The position numbers and the translations under genes are program-made. 64,000 nucleotides of DNA from CAIUGU01 sp963819685 (GTDB taxonomy: Bacteria > Pseudomonadota > Gammaproteobacteria > Steroidobacterales > Steroidobacteraceae): assembly GCA_963819685.1 (NCBI GenBank), contig CAWFXI010000007.1:186001-250000 (forward strand). The letters run 5' to 3'. The notes below the pieces were generated by a model. It was not told where the DNA came from. It saw nothing but the letters and a program-made list of their open reading frames with translations, and did no database searches. Of the stretch, positions 52,894 to 61,644 are shown one piece after another (position 1 is the first letter of the stretch; each line of letters begins with the position of its first letter).

Positions 52894-54951
52894 ATGAATT
52901 CCGCCAAGGTACTGCTGGTTGATTCCCATCCGGACGACGAGCGGCTCATTCGCGGTGAGCTCGCGCTGGTGCGTGGTGAGCCATTCGAAGTTGAGGTCGT
53001 GCGCACGATCACGGAAGCGCTTGGCCGACTGCGCCAGGGCCACGTCGATGTCATCCTGCTCGACCTCAATCTCCCCGACAGCCTTGGCCTGACGACTTTC
53101 CTGCGTCTGCAGCCCAAGGCAGGCGACCTGCCGATCATCGTGCTGGTCGGCCAGGCCGACGAGGAGTTGGGGCTGGAAGCCGTCGAGCGCGGAGCGCTCG
53201 ATTACCTCATCAAGCAGCAGGTGGTCAGCAATCTGCTGCTCAAGGCGCTGCGTTACGCGACCGAACGCACCCATACGCTGAAGGCCCTGAAGGCCTCGGA
53301 ATCCCGCTACCGCGAGCTGTACGAGAACGTTGTCGCCGGCGTCTTCCAGACAACCCCTGATGGCAAGTTCATGGCCGCCAATCCCGCGTTGGTCCGCCTG
53401 CTGGGGTACGGCTCCGAGGACGAGTTGCTGGAGCTCGATATCGCGCGCGACGTCTACCTGTTTCCCGAGGACCGGGCCAACTGGGTACGCAATATCGCCG
53501 CCGCCACCGAGATCAGGAACGCGGAGCTGACGCTGAAGCGCAAGGACGGCCGCAAGATCGTGGTCCTGGAGAATTCCCGCGCTGTGACGGGTGAGCAAGG
53601 CGAGGTCATCTATTACGAGGGCACGCTGACCGACATCACGGAAGCGCACGAGCTCTCGCGCCAGCTGTCGTTCGAAGCGAGCCACGATTCGCTGACCGGC
53701 CTGATCAATCGCCGCGAGTTCGAGAACCGGCTGCAACGGGCCATCGATACTTCGCAGGCCACGGGTGCGACCCACGCTGTGTGCTATCTGGATCTCGACC
53801 AGTTCAAGGTCATCAACGACACATGCGGACATGTGGCCGGCGATGAACTGCTCAAGCAACTCGCTCAGGTGCTGGCGGGAAAGATCCGCACCAATGACTG
53901 CGTTGCCCGCCTGGGGGGTGACGAGTTCGGCATCCTGCTGCATGGCTGCCCGGTCGATGATGCGATCAATATCGCCAAGAACCTGTTGCGCGCCATCGAG
54001 CAGCACCAGTTTGTGTGGGGCAGCACTACCTTTTCCGTCGGCGGCAGCATCGGCTTGGTCGAAGTCACCTCGGGTTACCGACGCCTGACCAAGGTGCTGC
54101 AGGCGGCAGACGCAGCCTGCTATGCGGCCAAGGATCAGGGCCGTAATCGCGTCCATGTCTATCAGGAAGACGACACGCTGGTCGCCCAGCGTCACGGTGA
54201 AATGCAGTGGGTGTCGCGCGTCAAGCGGGCCCTCGCGGAGAACCGCTTCTTTCTCGAAGGTCAGCCCATGGTGCCGGTCAATGGCGATCGGGCTGCACCG
54301 TGCGACTACGAACTGCTCGTGCGCATGCGCGATGAGTCGGGCCGCGTTGTGCCGCCAGGTGCATTTCTGCCTGCGGTCGAGCGTTACAACCTTTCACAGC
54401 GCCTGGACCAATGGGTCATCAGTCATGCGCTCGACTGGATGGCCGAGTACCGCGCAACCAAAACCCGAATCTCGCGGGTGTTCATCAACCTGTCCGGTGA
54501 CTCGGTCGGCGATCCGCAACTCCTCGATTTCATCGCCGCCAAGTTGCGTGAGTCCGGCGTGCCGCCGACCATGGTCGGGTTCGAGATCACCGAGACCGCC
54601 GCGATTGGTAATCTCACACGCGCCAATCACCTGATCAACGAATTGAAGAAGCGCGGCTGCGCGTTCGGCCTCGACGATTTCGGCAGCGGGGTTTCTTCGT
54701 TTGCCTACCTGAAGGCGCTGTCCGTGGACTATCTGAAGATCGATGGCCTGTTCGTCGGCAACATCGTCAACGACCCCATCGACTACGAGATGGTGCGTTC
54801 GATCACCGATATCGGGCACGCCATGGGGAAGAAGGTGGTTGCCGAGTCCGTCGAGCATGAGCAGATCCTGGAAAAGCTCGGCGTCATCGGCTGCGACTTC
54901 GCGCAGGGATTCGCGGTGGGAGCTCCGGTGCCGCTGGATGAAATCGTCTGA
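52894..54951 (+). CDS. Response regulator with REC-PAS-GGDEF-EAL domains
   Basis: This is a 685-residue protein. The REC domain (1-125) has KVLLVDSHPDDERLIRGELA and the phospho-acceptor Asp57 in VILLDLNLPDS. A PAS domain follows (about 137-255, SRYRELYENVVAGVFQTTPD). The GGDEF domain has RLGGDEFGILLHG at about 341-345 and an intact inhibitory RxxD site (RTND). The EAL domain has ELLVRM in place of EALVR-type, then FEITETAAIGN, FGLDDFGSGVSSFAYL, YLKIDGLFV, VAESVEHEQ and DFAQGFAVGAPVPL. Most catalytic residues are present, so it may both make and break c-di-GMP. It is probably cytoplasmic; no sensor kinase gene is adjacent. Confidence 0.95.
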   Translation: MNSAKVLLVDSHPDDERLIRGELALVRGEPFEVEVVRTITEALGRLRQGHVDVILLDLNLPDSLGLTTFLRLQPKAGDLPIIVLVGQADEELGLEAVERGALDYLIKQQVVSNLLLKALRYATERTHTLKALKASESRYRELYENVVAGVFQTTPDGKFMAANPALVRLLGYGSEDELLELDIARDVYLFPEDRANWVRNIAAATEIRNAELTLKRKDGRKIVVLENSRAVTGEQGEVIYYEGTLTDITEAHELSRQLSFEASHDSLTGLINRREFENRLQRAIDTSQATGATHAVCYLDLDQFKVINDTCGHVAGDELLKQLAQVLAGKIRTNDCVARLGGDEFGILLHGCPVDDAINIAKNLLRAIEQHQFVWGSTTFSVGGSIGLVEVTSGYRRLTKVLQAADAACYAAKDQGRNRVHVYQEDDTLVAQRHGEMQWVSRVKRALAENRFFLEGQPMVPVNGDRAAPCDYELLVRMRDESGRVVPPGAFLPAVERYNLSQRLDQWVISHALDWMAEYRATKTRISRVFINLSGDSVGDPQLLDFIAAKLRESGVPPTMVGFEITETAAIGNLTRANHLINELKKRGCAFGLDDFGSGVSSFAYLKALSVDYLKIDGLFVGNIVNDPIDYEMVRSITDIGHAMGKKVVAESVEHEQILEKLGVIGCDFAQGFAVGAPVPLDEIV

Positions 54952-55036
54952 TCAAGGCTGCCAGAGGGCGACGGACGCAGGTACCTTTCGCCACAGAATG
55001 ATCTGTTAACAACGGGTCCGATCCATAGGTGTGTCG

Positions 55037-56104
55037 ATGCTAACTCTCACAAGACGACGATTGATCGCCGGAAGCGTCGCTACAGCGCTGCTGCTGGAGC
55101 ACTCGTATGGCGAAGCAGCTCAGACCCAGAGTCCTATTGTCAAAACGCTCCCTCCGGTGGATCCCTGGACGCTGGTGGATCCCGAGCTTGTCCCCGATTT
55201 GAAGAAAATAACCAGCCCGGCACAAGGACCCGCACCAACGCCTCCGAGAGATTCTCCCGCGGTGATGTTTCCGGGGATGGTGCCGTTACCGCCGCCTGCG
55301 CCCCAGGCAACAGAAAGACGCATCCCTGGTCCCGCGGGTGCGCCTGAGCTGCGCATCGTTATCATCAAGCCAACGGATGGTGGGCGGAACCACCCCGCAC
55401 TGCTGCATACGCATGGAGGAGGATTTATCGGGGGGACCGCACAGTCGACCCGCGTTTTGCAAAGGATCGCGGAAACCTGCTCGTGTGTGGTCGTTTCAGT
55501 CGATTATCGCCTGGCGCCAGCGGCTCGTTTTCCAGCTTCCCTTGAAGACAACTATGCAGCGCTACGCTGGCTCTACCTCAACGCCGAAGAGCTCGGCGTC
55601 GATCCAAGGAAAATTGCTGTGGGCGGAGAAAGCGCGGGCGGCGGTCATGCGGCCATGCTCGCCATTGCAGCGCGCGATCGCGGCGAGATTCCACTCATTT
55701 ATCAATGGCTCATCTATCCAATGCTGGACGATCGTACCGGCAGCAGCCGAGCGGTTCCTGCGCATATCGGCAGCTTCGTCTGGACCTCGACCTTGAACAA
55801 GCTCGGATGGACTTCCCTGCTAGGCATACCGGCCGGGTCCGCCAGTGCGCCGGCCGGTGCAGTCCCGGGCCGCTTGGAAAATCTTGCGGGACTCCCCCCG
55901 ACTTTTATTGGTGTCGGCTCATTGGATCTCTTCGTTCAGGAGGATATCGAGTACGCCGCGCGACTCATTGCTGCGGGCGTCCCAGCCGAGTTATACGTCG
56001 CGTCGGGCGGCTATCATGGTTTCGATATCGTCTCGCCCGAGGCGGACATCAGCCGGCGTTTCACCCAGAGCTCGCTCAGTGCTTTGCGCAAGGCATTGGT
56101 ATAG
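55037..56104 (+). CDS. Tat-exported alpha/beta hydrolase (hormone-sensitive-lipase type esterase)
   Basis: This is about 355 residues from the ATG at 55037; a GTG six bases earlier is in frame. The N-terminus LTLTRRRLIAGSVATALLLE is a Tat-like signal. The oxyanion-hole motif is HTHGGGFIGGTAQST, the nucleophile is in AVGGESAGGGHAAMLA (GxSxG), and VSVDYRLAPAARFPASLEDN is the family's second signature. GSLDLFVQEDIEYAARLIAA and VASGGYHGFDIVSPEADI supply Asp and His. It should hydrolyse short esters in the periplasm. It lies ten bases from the convergent hydrolase gene and next to a gene-poor kilobase. Confidence 0.88.
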   Translation: MLTLTRRRLIAGSVATALLLEHSYGEAAQTQSPIVKTLPPVDPWTLVDPELVPDLKKITSPAQGPAPTPPRDSPAVMFPGMVPLPPPAPQATERRIPGPAGAPELRIVIIKPTDGGRNHPALLHTHGGGFIGGTAQSTRVLQRIAETCSCVVVSVDYRLAPAARFPASLEDNYAALRWLYLNAEELGVDPRKIAVGGESAGGGHAAMLAIAARDRGEIPLIYQWLIYPMLDDRTGSSRAVPAHIGSFVWTSTLNKLGWTSLLGIPAGSASAPAGAVPGRLENLAGLPPTFIGVGSLDLFVQEDIEYAARLIAAGVPAELYVASGGYHGFDIVSPEADISRRFTQSSLSALRKALV

Positions 56105-56113
56105 GCACGAAGG

Positions 56114-56839
56114 CTATCGCGCGAATAAACCCAGTAACGCGGCATTCACCGCTTCAGGTCGCTCCTGCAGCGACATGTGCCCGCAGTGCGGAATGATTTC
56201 GAGCTGCGCGCCTGCAATGGCGCCGGCCATTTCGCGATTGGCGGCGGGCGGTGAATTGACGTCTTCGTTGCCGGACAACACCAACGTCGGGCAACGAATT
56301 TGCGCGAGCAACGGAAACGCTTCGGGCCGAGCCAACAAGGCATTGATCTGCGCCGCGTAAACATCGACAGGCTTGCGCGCAAACATGCTGACGATGGTGT
56401 CAACCAATGGCGCATCGCTCAAACGATCAGGATGCACCATGTTGCGTAACCAGCTGCGCGCCATCGCCGCAACGCCGCTCTGTTGCGCCAGCCGCAAGAA
56501 ACCCAATCGCATGGCGCGTTCGTTCTCGGCGGCTTCGCCTTGCGGCAAGGCATGACAACCGGTATCCAGAAGCGCCAAATGCGTCACGCGCTCGGGCGCT
56601 ACATCCATGATCTGACGCATGACTTCCAGCGCCACGCGACCACCCATGGAATGCCCTGCCAAAGCAAACCTGGGTGGCGCCTGTTGCAGCAGATGCGCCG
56701 CCATCGCCGGCAGGGAATCCAGCAGGCCATAGTTGATGACTTGAATCGGCAGTTGCCCTTCAAATGCCGCAATCTGCGCTTGCCAAACAGTTGCGTCGCA
56801 CATCAGGCCAGGCGCTAGTACCAATGTTGTTGCGTTCAT
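56114..56839 (-). CDS. Alpha/beta hydrolase, intact catalytic triad
   Basis: This 241-residue protein has TTLVLAPGLMCDATVWQAQI, then VINYGLLDSLPAMAAHLLQQ. The nucleophile Ser is in FALAGHSMGGRVALEVM, the Asp in TLVLSGNEDVNSPPA and the His in IIPHCGHMSLQERPEAVN. It matches cytoplasmic esterases and 3-oxoadipate enol-lactonase-like hydrolases of about 240 residues. The substrate is unknown. The codon choice looks less GC-biased than in neighbouring genes, which with the gene-poor DNA upstream could mean it was acquired. That is only an impression. Confidence 0.88.
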   Translation of the reverse strand: MNATTLVLAPGLMCDATVWQAQIAAFEGQLPIQVINYGLLDSLPAMAAHLLQQAPPRFALAGHSMGGRVALEVMRQIMDVAPERVTHLALLDTGCHALPQGEAAENERAMRLGFLRLAQQSGVAAMARSWLRNMVHPDRLSDAPLVDTIVSMFARKPVDVYAAQINALLARPEAFPLLAQIRCPTLVLSGNEDVNSPPAANREMAGAIAGAQLEIIPHCGHMSLQERPEAVNAALLGLFAR

Positions 56840-57580
56840 GGAAGATCAATGTCGCCGGGTGAGGGTTCGCGGGTATTCATGTCGTCTCCAGCAGTTTCAG
56901 CAAATCGGCCTCGAACCTGCGGCCCGGTGCAGTCCGTCCACCCTTCCCTGGAAAATCGCCTGTCGCATTATCGCCATGGAACATTGACGGTTTCGTCACC
57001 AGCAGGTGCCAAAGTGACCGAGGAACAGGAATGACTTGCCATTGTTTGCGGCAACCATTTCGGGGGTGTCGGATGGCTTTCTCTTGCGACCATCCGACAT
57101 CCCCCACGGGGCGGATCACAGCGCGTGCTGCTTGATCCGGAAGCGTCGCCAAGGATACGGTACATGCCATGCTGGAAGGAGTCGTCGTGCCAAATGCAAC
57201 CGCCGGGTTCATCATAGGCAACGCGGCAGCGTTCGCTCAATCCGTCGTCGACCGTACGTATAGCGAGTGCCTGGCAGCCGGTCGCGCCTATCGGGAAGGC
57301 TGCAAGGAATCGCAGCCGGGGTCATCCCAATTGCCTCCAAGCGAGTCAAGCAAGGCTCCGGGTGCACGAGGCATTTTCGTTGCTATGCTCAGCCGCTGTT
57401 CTTGGCCTTAGTTCAGGATCGAATAGCAAACGTCGCAGAGCGCGGCCTCGGCTCCCTTCCGCCGGGATGGATATAGGGGAGTGGTATGGCCGACAAGTAG
57501 TGACGTGCTGCCACACCTACATAAATGGCACTCCGTTGCATGAGCACACGATGCCAGCAGTTGGGAGCAGCGAGCCTGAC
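56840..57580. other. Gene-poor stretch upstream of the first five-hairpin element
   Basis: About 740 bases carry no recognised gene beyond the weak candidate at 57187. Small frames occur on both strands but none has a family signature. The segment 57026-57120 contains the partial palindrome CGACCATCCGACA with TGTCGGATGG at 57067. The promoter of the hydrolase at 56839 should be near 56850-56900. I see no transposase fragment or tRNA that would explain the gap. Confidence 0.4.
57187..57411 (+). CDS. Possible small protein, function unknown
   Basis: A GTG at 57187 has GGAAGGAG five bases upstream, a strong ribosome site. It opens a 74-residue frame starting with VPNATAGFIIGNAAAFAQSV, then VDRTYSECLAAGRAYREGC. 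The second half is Ser/Pro-rich and ends abruptly, and may be random or frame-shifted. It is not similar to anything I know. Listed only because of the ribosome site and the reasonable first 40 residues. Confidence 0.3.
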   Translation: MPNATAGFIIGNAAAFAQSVVDRTYSECLAAGRAYREGCKESQPGSSQLPPSESSKAPGARGIFVAMLSRCSWP

Positions 57581-57740
57581 AGCAGGGTGATGCAAGGCCC
57601 ATTTGCATCGCACTGCTGTTCCGAGTCACGGACGACTCGGCGAAATCAGCGAGTTCCGACTCGTTGATTTCGGGAGCCGGTGAAAACCACGCTTTTCGCC
57701 GGCTCCAGATGCAAAAGTCACGGACAGACTTTTGCATCAA
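57581..57740. repeat. Five-hairpin intergenic repeat element, copy 1
   Basis: This 160-base element folds, in order on the plus strand, into five stem-loops. (1) 57581-57617 pairs 13 of 15 bases. (2) 57621-57640 is CCGAGTC/GACTCGG. (3) 57641-57672 is a 14-base stem with one G.T pair. (4) 57673-57706 has outer GGAGCCGG/CCGGCTCC and inner GAAAA/TTTTC. (5) 57708-57738 has GATGCAAAAGTC/GACTTTTGCATC, a perfect 12-base stem. Ends show TGATGCAA and TTTGCATCA as inverted termini. The element is about 75% or more identical to the copy at 63061, and changes in stems are paired. It has no protein of its own; frames crossing it are shadows. It may be a mobile palindromic repeat or a structured RNA. Confidence 0.85.
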
Positions 57741-57896
57741 ATATTTAAGGCCTCGCGAACAACGCATGAGCTGGTGATGCCCAAATTTCGGCGGGCACCG
57801 TCTCTTCGTCGCGGCACTGCCCTTACCAACAACAACCGGCCAGACCGCTCCCCTGTGTCCGTCACGGCTCCTGAACGGCGATAGCCCAGCGCGAAT

Positions 57897-60800
57897 TCAG
57901 CTCAGCACAACGAGCAAGTCTTTTGCATCGACAAGTTCACCGGGTCGCGTCAGGATCTCGGCAACCTTGCCATCGCGCTCGGCGCGAACCGAGGTTTCCA
58001 TCTTCATGGCTTCGATCGTAACGAGTACATCGCCACGCAGCACCTGCGCGCCTACGCTGACAGCGACCGTTGCAATTGTTCCGGGCATCGGCGCTGCGAC
58101 ATGATCTGCGTTGGCGGCATCGGCCTTGCGGCGCGGTGGCTTGATCGCGATGACGCTGCGATCGGCGATCTTCACTGAACGCGGCTGGCCATTGAGCTCG
58201 AAGAAAGCCGTACGCGTACCGTCCTCGTGACTCTCGCTCACCGCGACAAAGCGGATGATGAGCGTCTTGCCCCGATCGATGTCGACCGTGATTTCCTGCC
58301 CCGGCTCCATGCCGTAGAAGAAGACCGACGTCGGCAACATGCTGACGCGGCCATAGATCGCCCGCTCGGCCGCATAGTCGAGAAAGACCTTCGGATACAT
58401 CAGGTACGAGGCGAGTTCATCGTCGGTGATTTCGCGTCCGCACTTTGCCTGCGCATCCGTACGGGCCGATACCAGATCAGTCGGGGCGAGCGCCTCACCG
58501 GGCCGGACGGTAAGCGGACTGGCTCCCTTCAGTACCTTCTTCTGCAACCCTTGAGGGAAGCCGCCGTAGGGTTGTCCCAGATCGCCGCGAAAGAAGGAGA
58601 CCACCGATTCCGGAAACGCGATTTCCTTGTCGGGATCAAGAACGTCCTCCGCGGACAGTCCGCTCGTGACCATGAACAGCGCCATGTCGCCGACCACCTT
58701 CGAAGTCGGCGTCACCTTGATGATGTCGCCGAAGAGATCGTTCACCTCCGCGTACGCTGTGGCGACTTCGGACCAGCGCGTCTCGTCGATCCCGAGCGAG
58801 CGTGCCTGTTCGCGCAGGTTCGTGAACTGGCCACCCGGCATGCCGTGCAGATAGACCTCGGACGCACCTGCCTTCAAATCGCTTTCGAACGCGGCGTACT
58901 GCTGCCTGACCTGCTCCCAGTAAGCGGACAGCTGTCGCAGGCTTGCGGGATCGACACCCGATTCGCGCGGACCATGACGCAACGCTTCCACGATCGAGCC
59001 CAGATTCGGCTGCGAAGTGAGTCCGCTGAATGCATCGATGGCCCCGTCGACGGCATCGACTCCGGCCTCGACTGCTGCCAGCACACTGGCTGCCGCAATA
59101 CCGCTCGTGTCGTGCGTATGAAAATGCACCGGCAGGCCGATCTCTTCCTTGAGCGCCTTCACCAGCGTGAACGCGGCTGCCGGACGACACAGGCCAGCCA
59201 TGTCCTTGATCGCGAGAATGTGCGCACCCGCGGCTTTCAGTTCGCCTGCCATACGCAGGTAGTACTTGAGGTCGTACTTCGTCTGCTTTGGATCGGAGAG
59301 ATTCCCTGTGTAGCAGATGGCCGCTTCACACAACTTGCCGGACTCGAGCACCGCGTCCATTGCCACGCGCATGTTGGGCACCCAGTTCAGCGAGTCGAAG
59401 ACGCGGAACAGATCGATGCCCGTCGCAGCTGCGCGCTGCACGAAATACTTCACGACGTTGTCGGGATAGTTCGTATAACCCACCGCATTCGCCGAGCGCA
59501 GCAGCATCTGCAACAGCAGATTCGGCATGGAAGCGCGCAGTTCGACGAGGCGCTCCCACGGACATTCCTTCAGGAAGCGCATCGAGACATCGAAGGTCGC
59601 GCCGCCCCAGCATTCGACGGAAAACAGATTCGGTATCAGCCGGGCATACGCCGGAGCGATGGCGAGCATGTCGTGCGTCCGCATGCGGGTTGCGAGCAGC
59701 GACTGATGCGCGTCCCGCATGGTCGTGTCGGTCAGCAGCACCTGCGGCTGGGCCAGCATCCACTCTGCAAACTTCTGTGGACCGAGCTCGTCAAGTCGCT
59801 GCCGGCTGCCGGCGGGCGGCAGGTTGGTACGCGGATCATCCTTGCGCCGCCAGTGCGGATAGTCCTTGAGCAATGGCAGAGCGGGATCCCCGAGTTGCTT
59901 GGGGCGCGGCCGCCCCTTGACCTCAGCGCTGCCGTTCACGAGAGTCTCGCCGATGAAATTGAGCAGTCGCGTCGCCCGGTCGCGGCGCTTCTGGAAGCGA
60001 AACAGTTCGGGGGTCTGATCGAGAAACCTGGTGGTGTAGTCCGCATTGGCGAACTGCGGATGCATGATGAGCTGGTCGAGAAAGCGCAGGTTGGTCACGA
60101 CGCCGCGGACGCGAAACTCCGTCAGCACACGATGCATGCGCGCAATGGTCGCGGACGCCGTGGGCGACCAGACCGTCACTTTCACCAGCAACGAGTCGTA
60201 CGAGCGCGTAATGATCGCGCCGGCATAGGCTGTGCCTGCATCCAGCCGTACACCGAAGCCGGCCGGGCTGCGGTAGGCAGTGATGCGGCCGTAGTCCGGA
60301 ATGAAGTTGTTCTCCGGATCCTCGGTCGTGACGCGGCATTGCATGGCATGCGCCAGCAGGCGGATCTCTGATTGCACCGGTACACCGCTTTCCGCGTCGC
60401 CGATCGTCGCACCTTCGGCAATGCGAATCTGCGCCCGCACGAGGTCAATGCCCGTCACGGCCTCGGTGACGGTGTGCTCGACCTGGATCCGTGGATTCAC
60501 CTCGATGAAGTAGAACTTGCCGGTGTCGGCGTCCTGCAAGAATTCAACGGTACCAGCGTTCCGGTATCGCACGACGCGACCGATCTTCAGCGCGGCCTCG
60601 CACAGCGATTGCCGCTGGCCATCATCCAGAAATACAGCCGGTGCCCGCTCGACTACCTTCTGATTGCGTCGCTGGACCGTGCAGTCGCGCTCGAACAGAT
60701 GCACGAGATTCCCGTGCGTATCGCCCAGGATCTGGACCTCGATGTGCCGCGCCCGCCGGACCAGCTTTTCGAGATACACCTCGTCGTTGCCGAAAGCGGC

Positions 60801-61385
60801 CTTGGCTTCCCGCCGCGCCGCCGCCACGGAATCCTTGAGGTCGGCGGCACTTTCAATGACCCGCATGCCACGACCGCCACCACCCCAACTGGCCTTGAGC
60901 ATCAACGGGTAGCCCACTTCAGCCGCCAGACGCTCGACTTCCGTGTCATCCCGCGGCAACGGTGGGGTCGCCGGCATGACCGGCACGCCCGCGGCAACCG
61001 CTAGATCGCGAGCCTGGACCTTGTTGCCGAGGCGCCGCATGGTCTCGGGCGTCGGCCCGACGAAAATCAGGCCGGCCGCGGCGCAGGCTTCGGCAAATTC
61101 CGGATTTTCCGACAGGAATCCGTAGCCGGGATGCACGGCATCGGCATGGGCTTCGCGCGCAATGCGCACGATATCGACGATGTCGAGATAGGCCTCGACG
61201 GGGCCCTTGCCCACGCCCACCATGTAACTCTCATCCGCCTTCATGCGGTGGAGCGAGAAGCGATCCTCCTGGGAATAGATCGCCACCGTGCGGATGCCGA
61301 GTTCCGTCGCCGCACGCATCACCCGGATGGCGATCTCGCCTCGATTGGCGACGACAAGGGTCTTGATCCGCGGCGTGAAGGTCAT
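57897..61385 (-). CDS. pyc: Pyruvate carboxylase
   Basis: This is about 1162 residues from MTFTPRIKTLVVANRGEIAI; the frame extends 24 codons further without similarity. The biotin carboxylase part (about 1-455) has GYGFLSENPEFAEACAAAGL, LMLKASWGGGGRGMRVIES and FYFIEVNPRIQVEHTVTEAV. The carboxyltransferase part (about 540-1040) has TDTTMRDAHQSLLATRMRTH, ECWGGATFDVSMRFL and FHTHDTSGIAAASVLAAVEA. The C-terminal biotinyl domain has VTIEAMKMETSVRAERDGKV, with the biotinylated Lys in AMKM. It makes oxaloacetate from pyruvate. As a single-chain enzyme it feeds the TCA cycle and gluconeogenesis. Confidence 0.97.
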   Translation of the reverse strand: MTFTPRIKTLVVANRGEIAIRVMRAATELGIRTVAIYSQEDRFSLHRMKADESYMVGVGKGPVEAYLDIVDIVRIAREAHADAVHPGYGFLSENPEFAEACAAAGLIFVGPTPETMRRLGNKVQARDLAVAAGVPVMPATPPLPRDDTEVERLAAEVGYPLMLKASWGGGGRGMRVIESAADLKDSVAAARREAKAAFGNDEVYLEKLVRRARHIEVQILGDTHGNLVHLFERDCTVQRRNQKVVERAPAVFLDDGQRQSLCEAALKIGRVVRYRNAGTVEFLQDADTGKFYFIEVNPRIQVEHTVTEAVTGIDLVRAQIRIAEGATIGDAESGVPVQSEIRLLAHAMQCRVTTEDPENNFIPDYGRITAYRSPAGFGVRLDAGTAYAGAIITRSYDSLLVKVTVWSPTASATIARMHRVLTEFRVRGVVTNLRFLDQLIMHPQFANADYTTRFLDQTPELFRFQKRRDRATRLLNFIGETLVNGSAEVKGRPRPKQLGDPALPLLKDYPHWRRKDDPRTNLPPAGSRQRLDELGPQKFAEWMLAQPQVLLTDTTMRDAHQSLLATRMRTHDMLAIAPAYARLIPNLFSVECWGGATFDVSMRFLKECPWERLVELRASMPNLLLQMLLRSANAVGYTNYPDNVVKYFVQRAAATGIDLFRVFDSLNWVPNMRVAMDAVLESGKLCEAAICYTGNLSDPKQTKYDLKYYLRMAGELKAAGAHILAIKDMAGLCRPAAAFTLVKALKEEIGLPVHFHTHDTSGIAAASVLAAVEAGVDAVDGAIDAFSGLTSQPNLGSIVEALRHGPRESGVDPASLRQLSAYWEQVRQQYAAFESDLKAGASEVYLHGMPGGQFTNLREQARSLGIDETRWSEVATAYAEVNDLFGDIIKVTPTSKVVGDMALFMVTSGLSAEDVLDPDKEIAFPESVVSFFRGDLGQPYGGFPQGLQKKVLKGASPLTVRPGEALAPTDLVSARTDAQAKCGREITDDELASYLMYPKVFLDYAAERAIYGRVSMLPTSVFFYGMEPGQEITVDIDRGKTLIIRFVAVSESHEDGTRTAFFELNGQPRSVKIADRSVIAIKPPRRKADAANADHVAAPMPGTIATVAVSVGAQVLRGDVLVTIEAMKMETSVRAERDGKVAEILTRPGELVDAKDLLVVLS

Positions 61386-61644
61386 GCGTCGATCCGTAGC
61401 TGGCAATCGCTGGCCGAAATGCAAGAACCAGTCCGCCCCCGTCCGGTGCGGGGCCAATGAGCAAAGTCTACGGGTTATTTGCCGGCAAGGTCAGTTGCTC
61501 GTCCAGGAGTGACCACTCCCCGGGCAGTGGATGCACCATTCTGCGCTCCCGAACGGTGCCGGCACCGTATCGTCATGTGCCATTTCCGGCTCGCGCAGCC
61601 GAGCCATTTGCCGACAGAGTCGGCCGGATCCATTCATTCTTCGA

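Noticed and set aside
57408..57767. Frame of 119 residues over the repeat element, and the similar 76-residue frame at 62989-63219
   Set aside because: Similarity between the two comes from the shared five-hairpin DNA. Base changes preserve stems rather than amino acids.
58227..60371. Plus-strand frame of 714 residues antisense to pyruvate carboxylase
   Set aside because: Shadow frame with unlikely composition; the minus-strand gene is fully supported.
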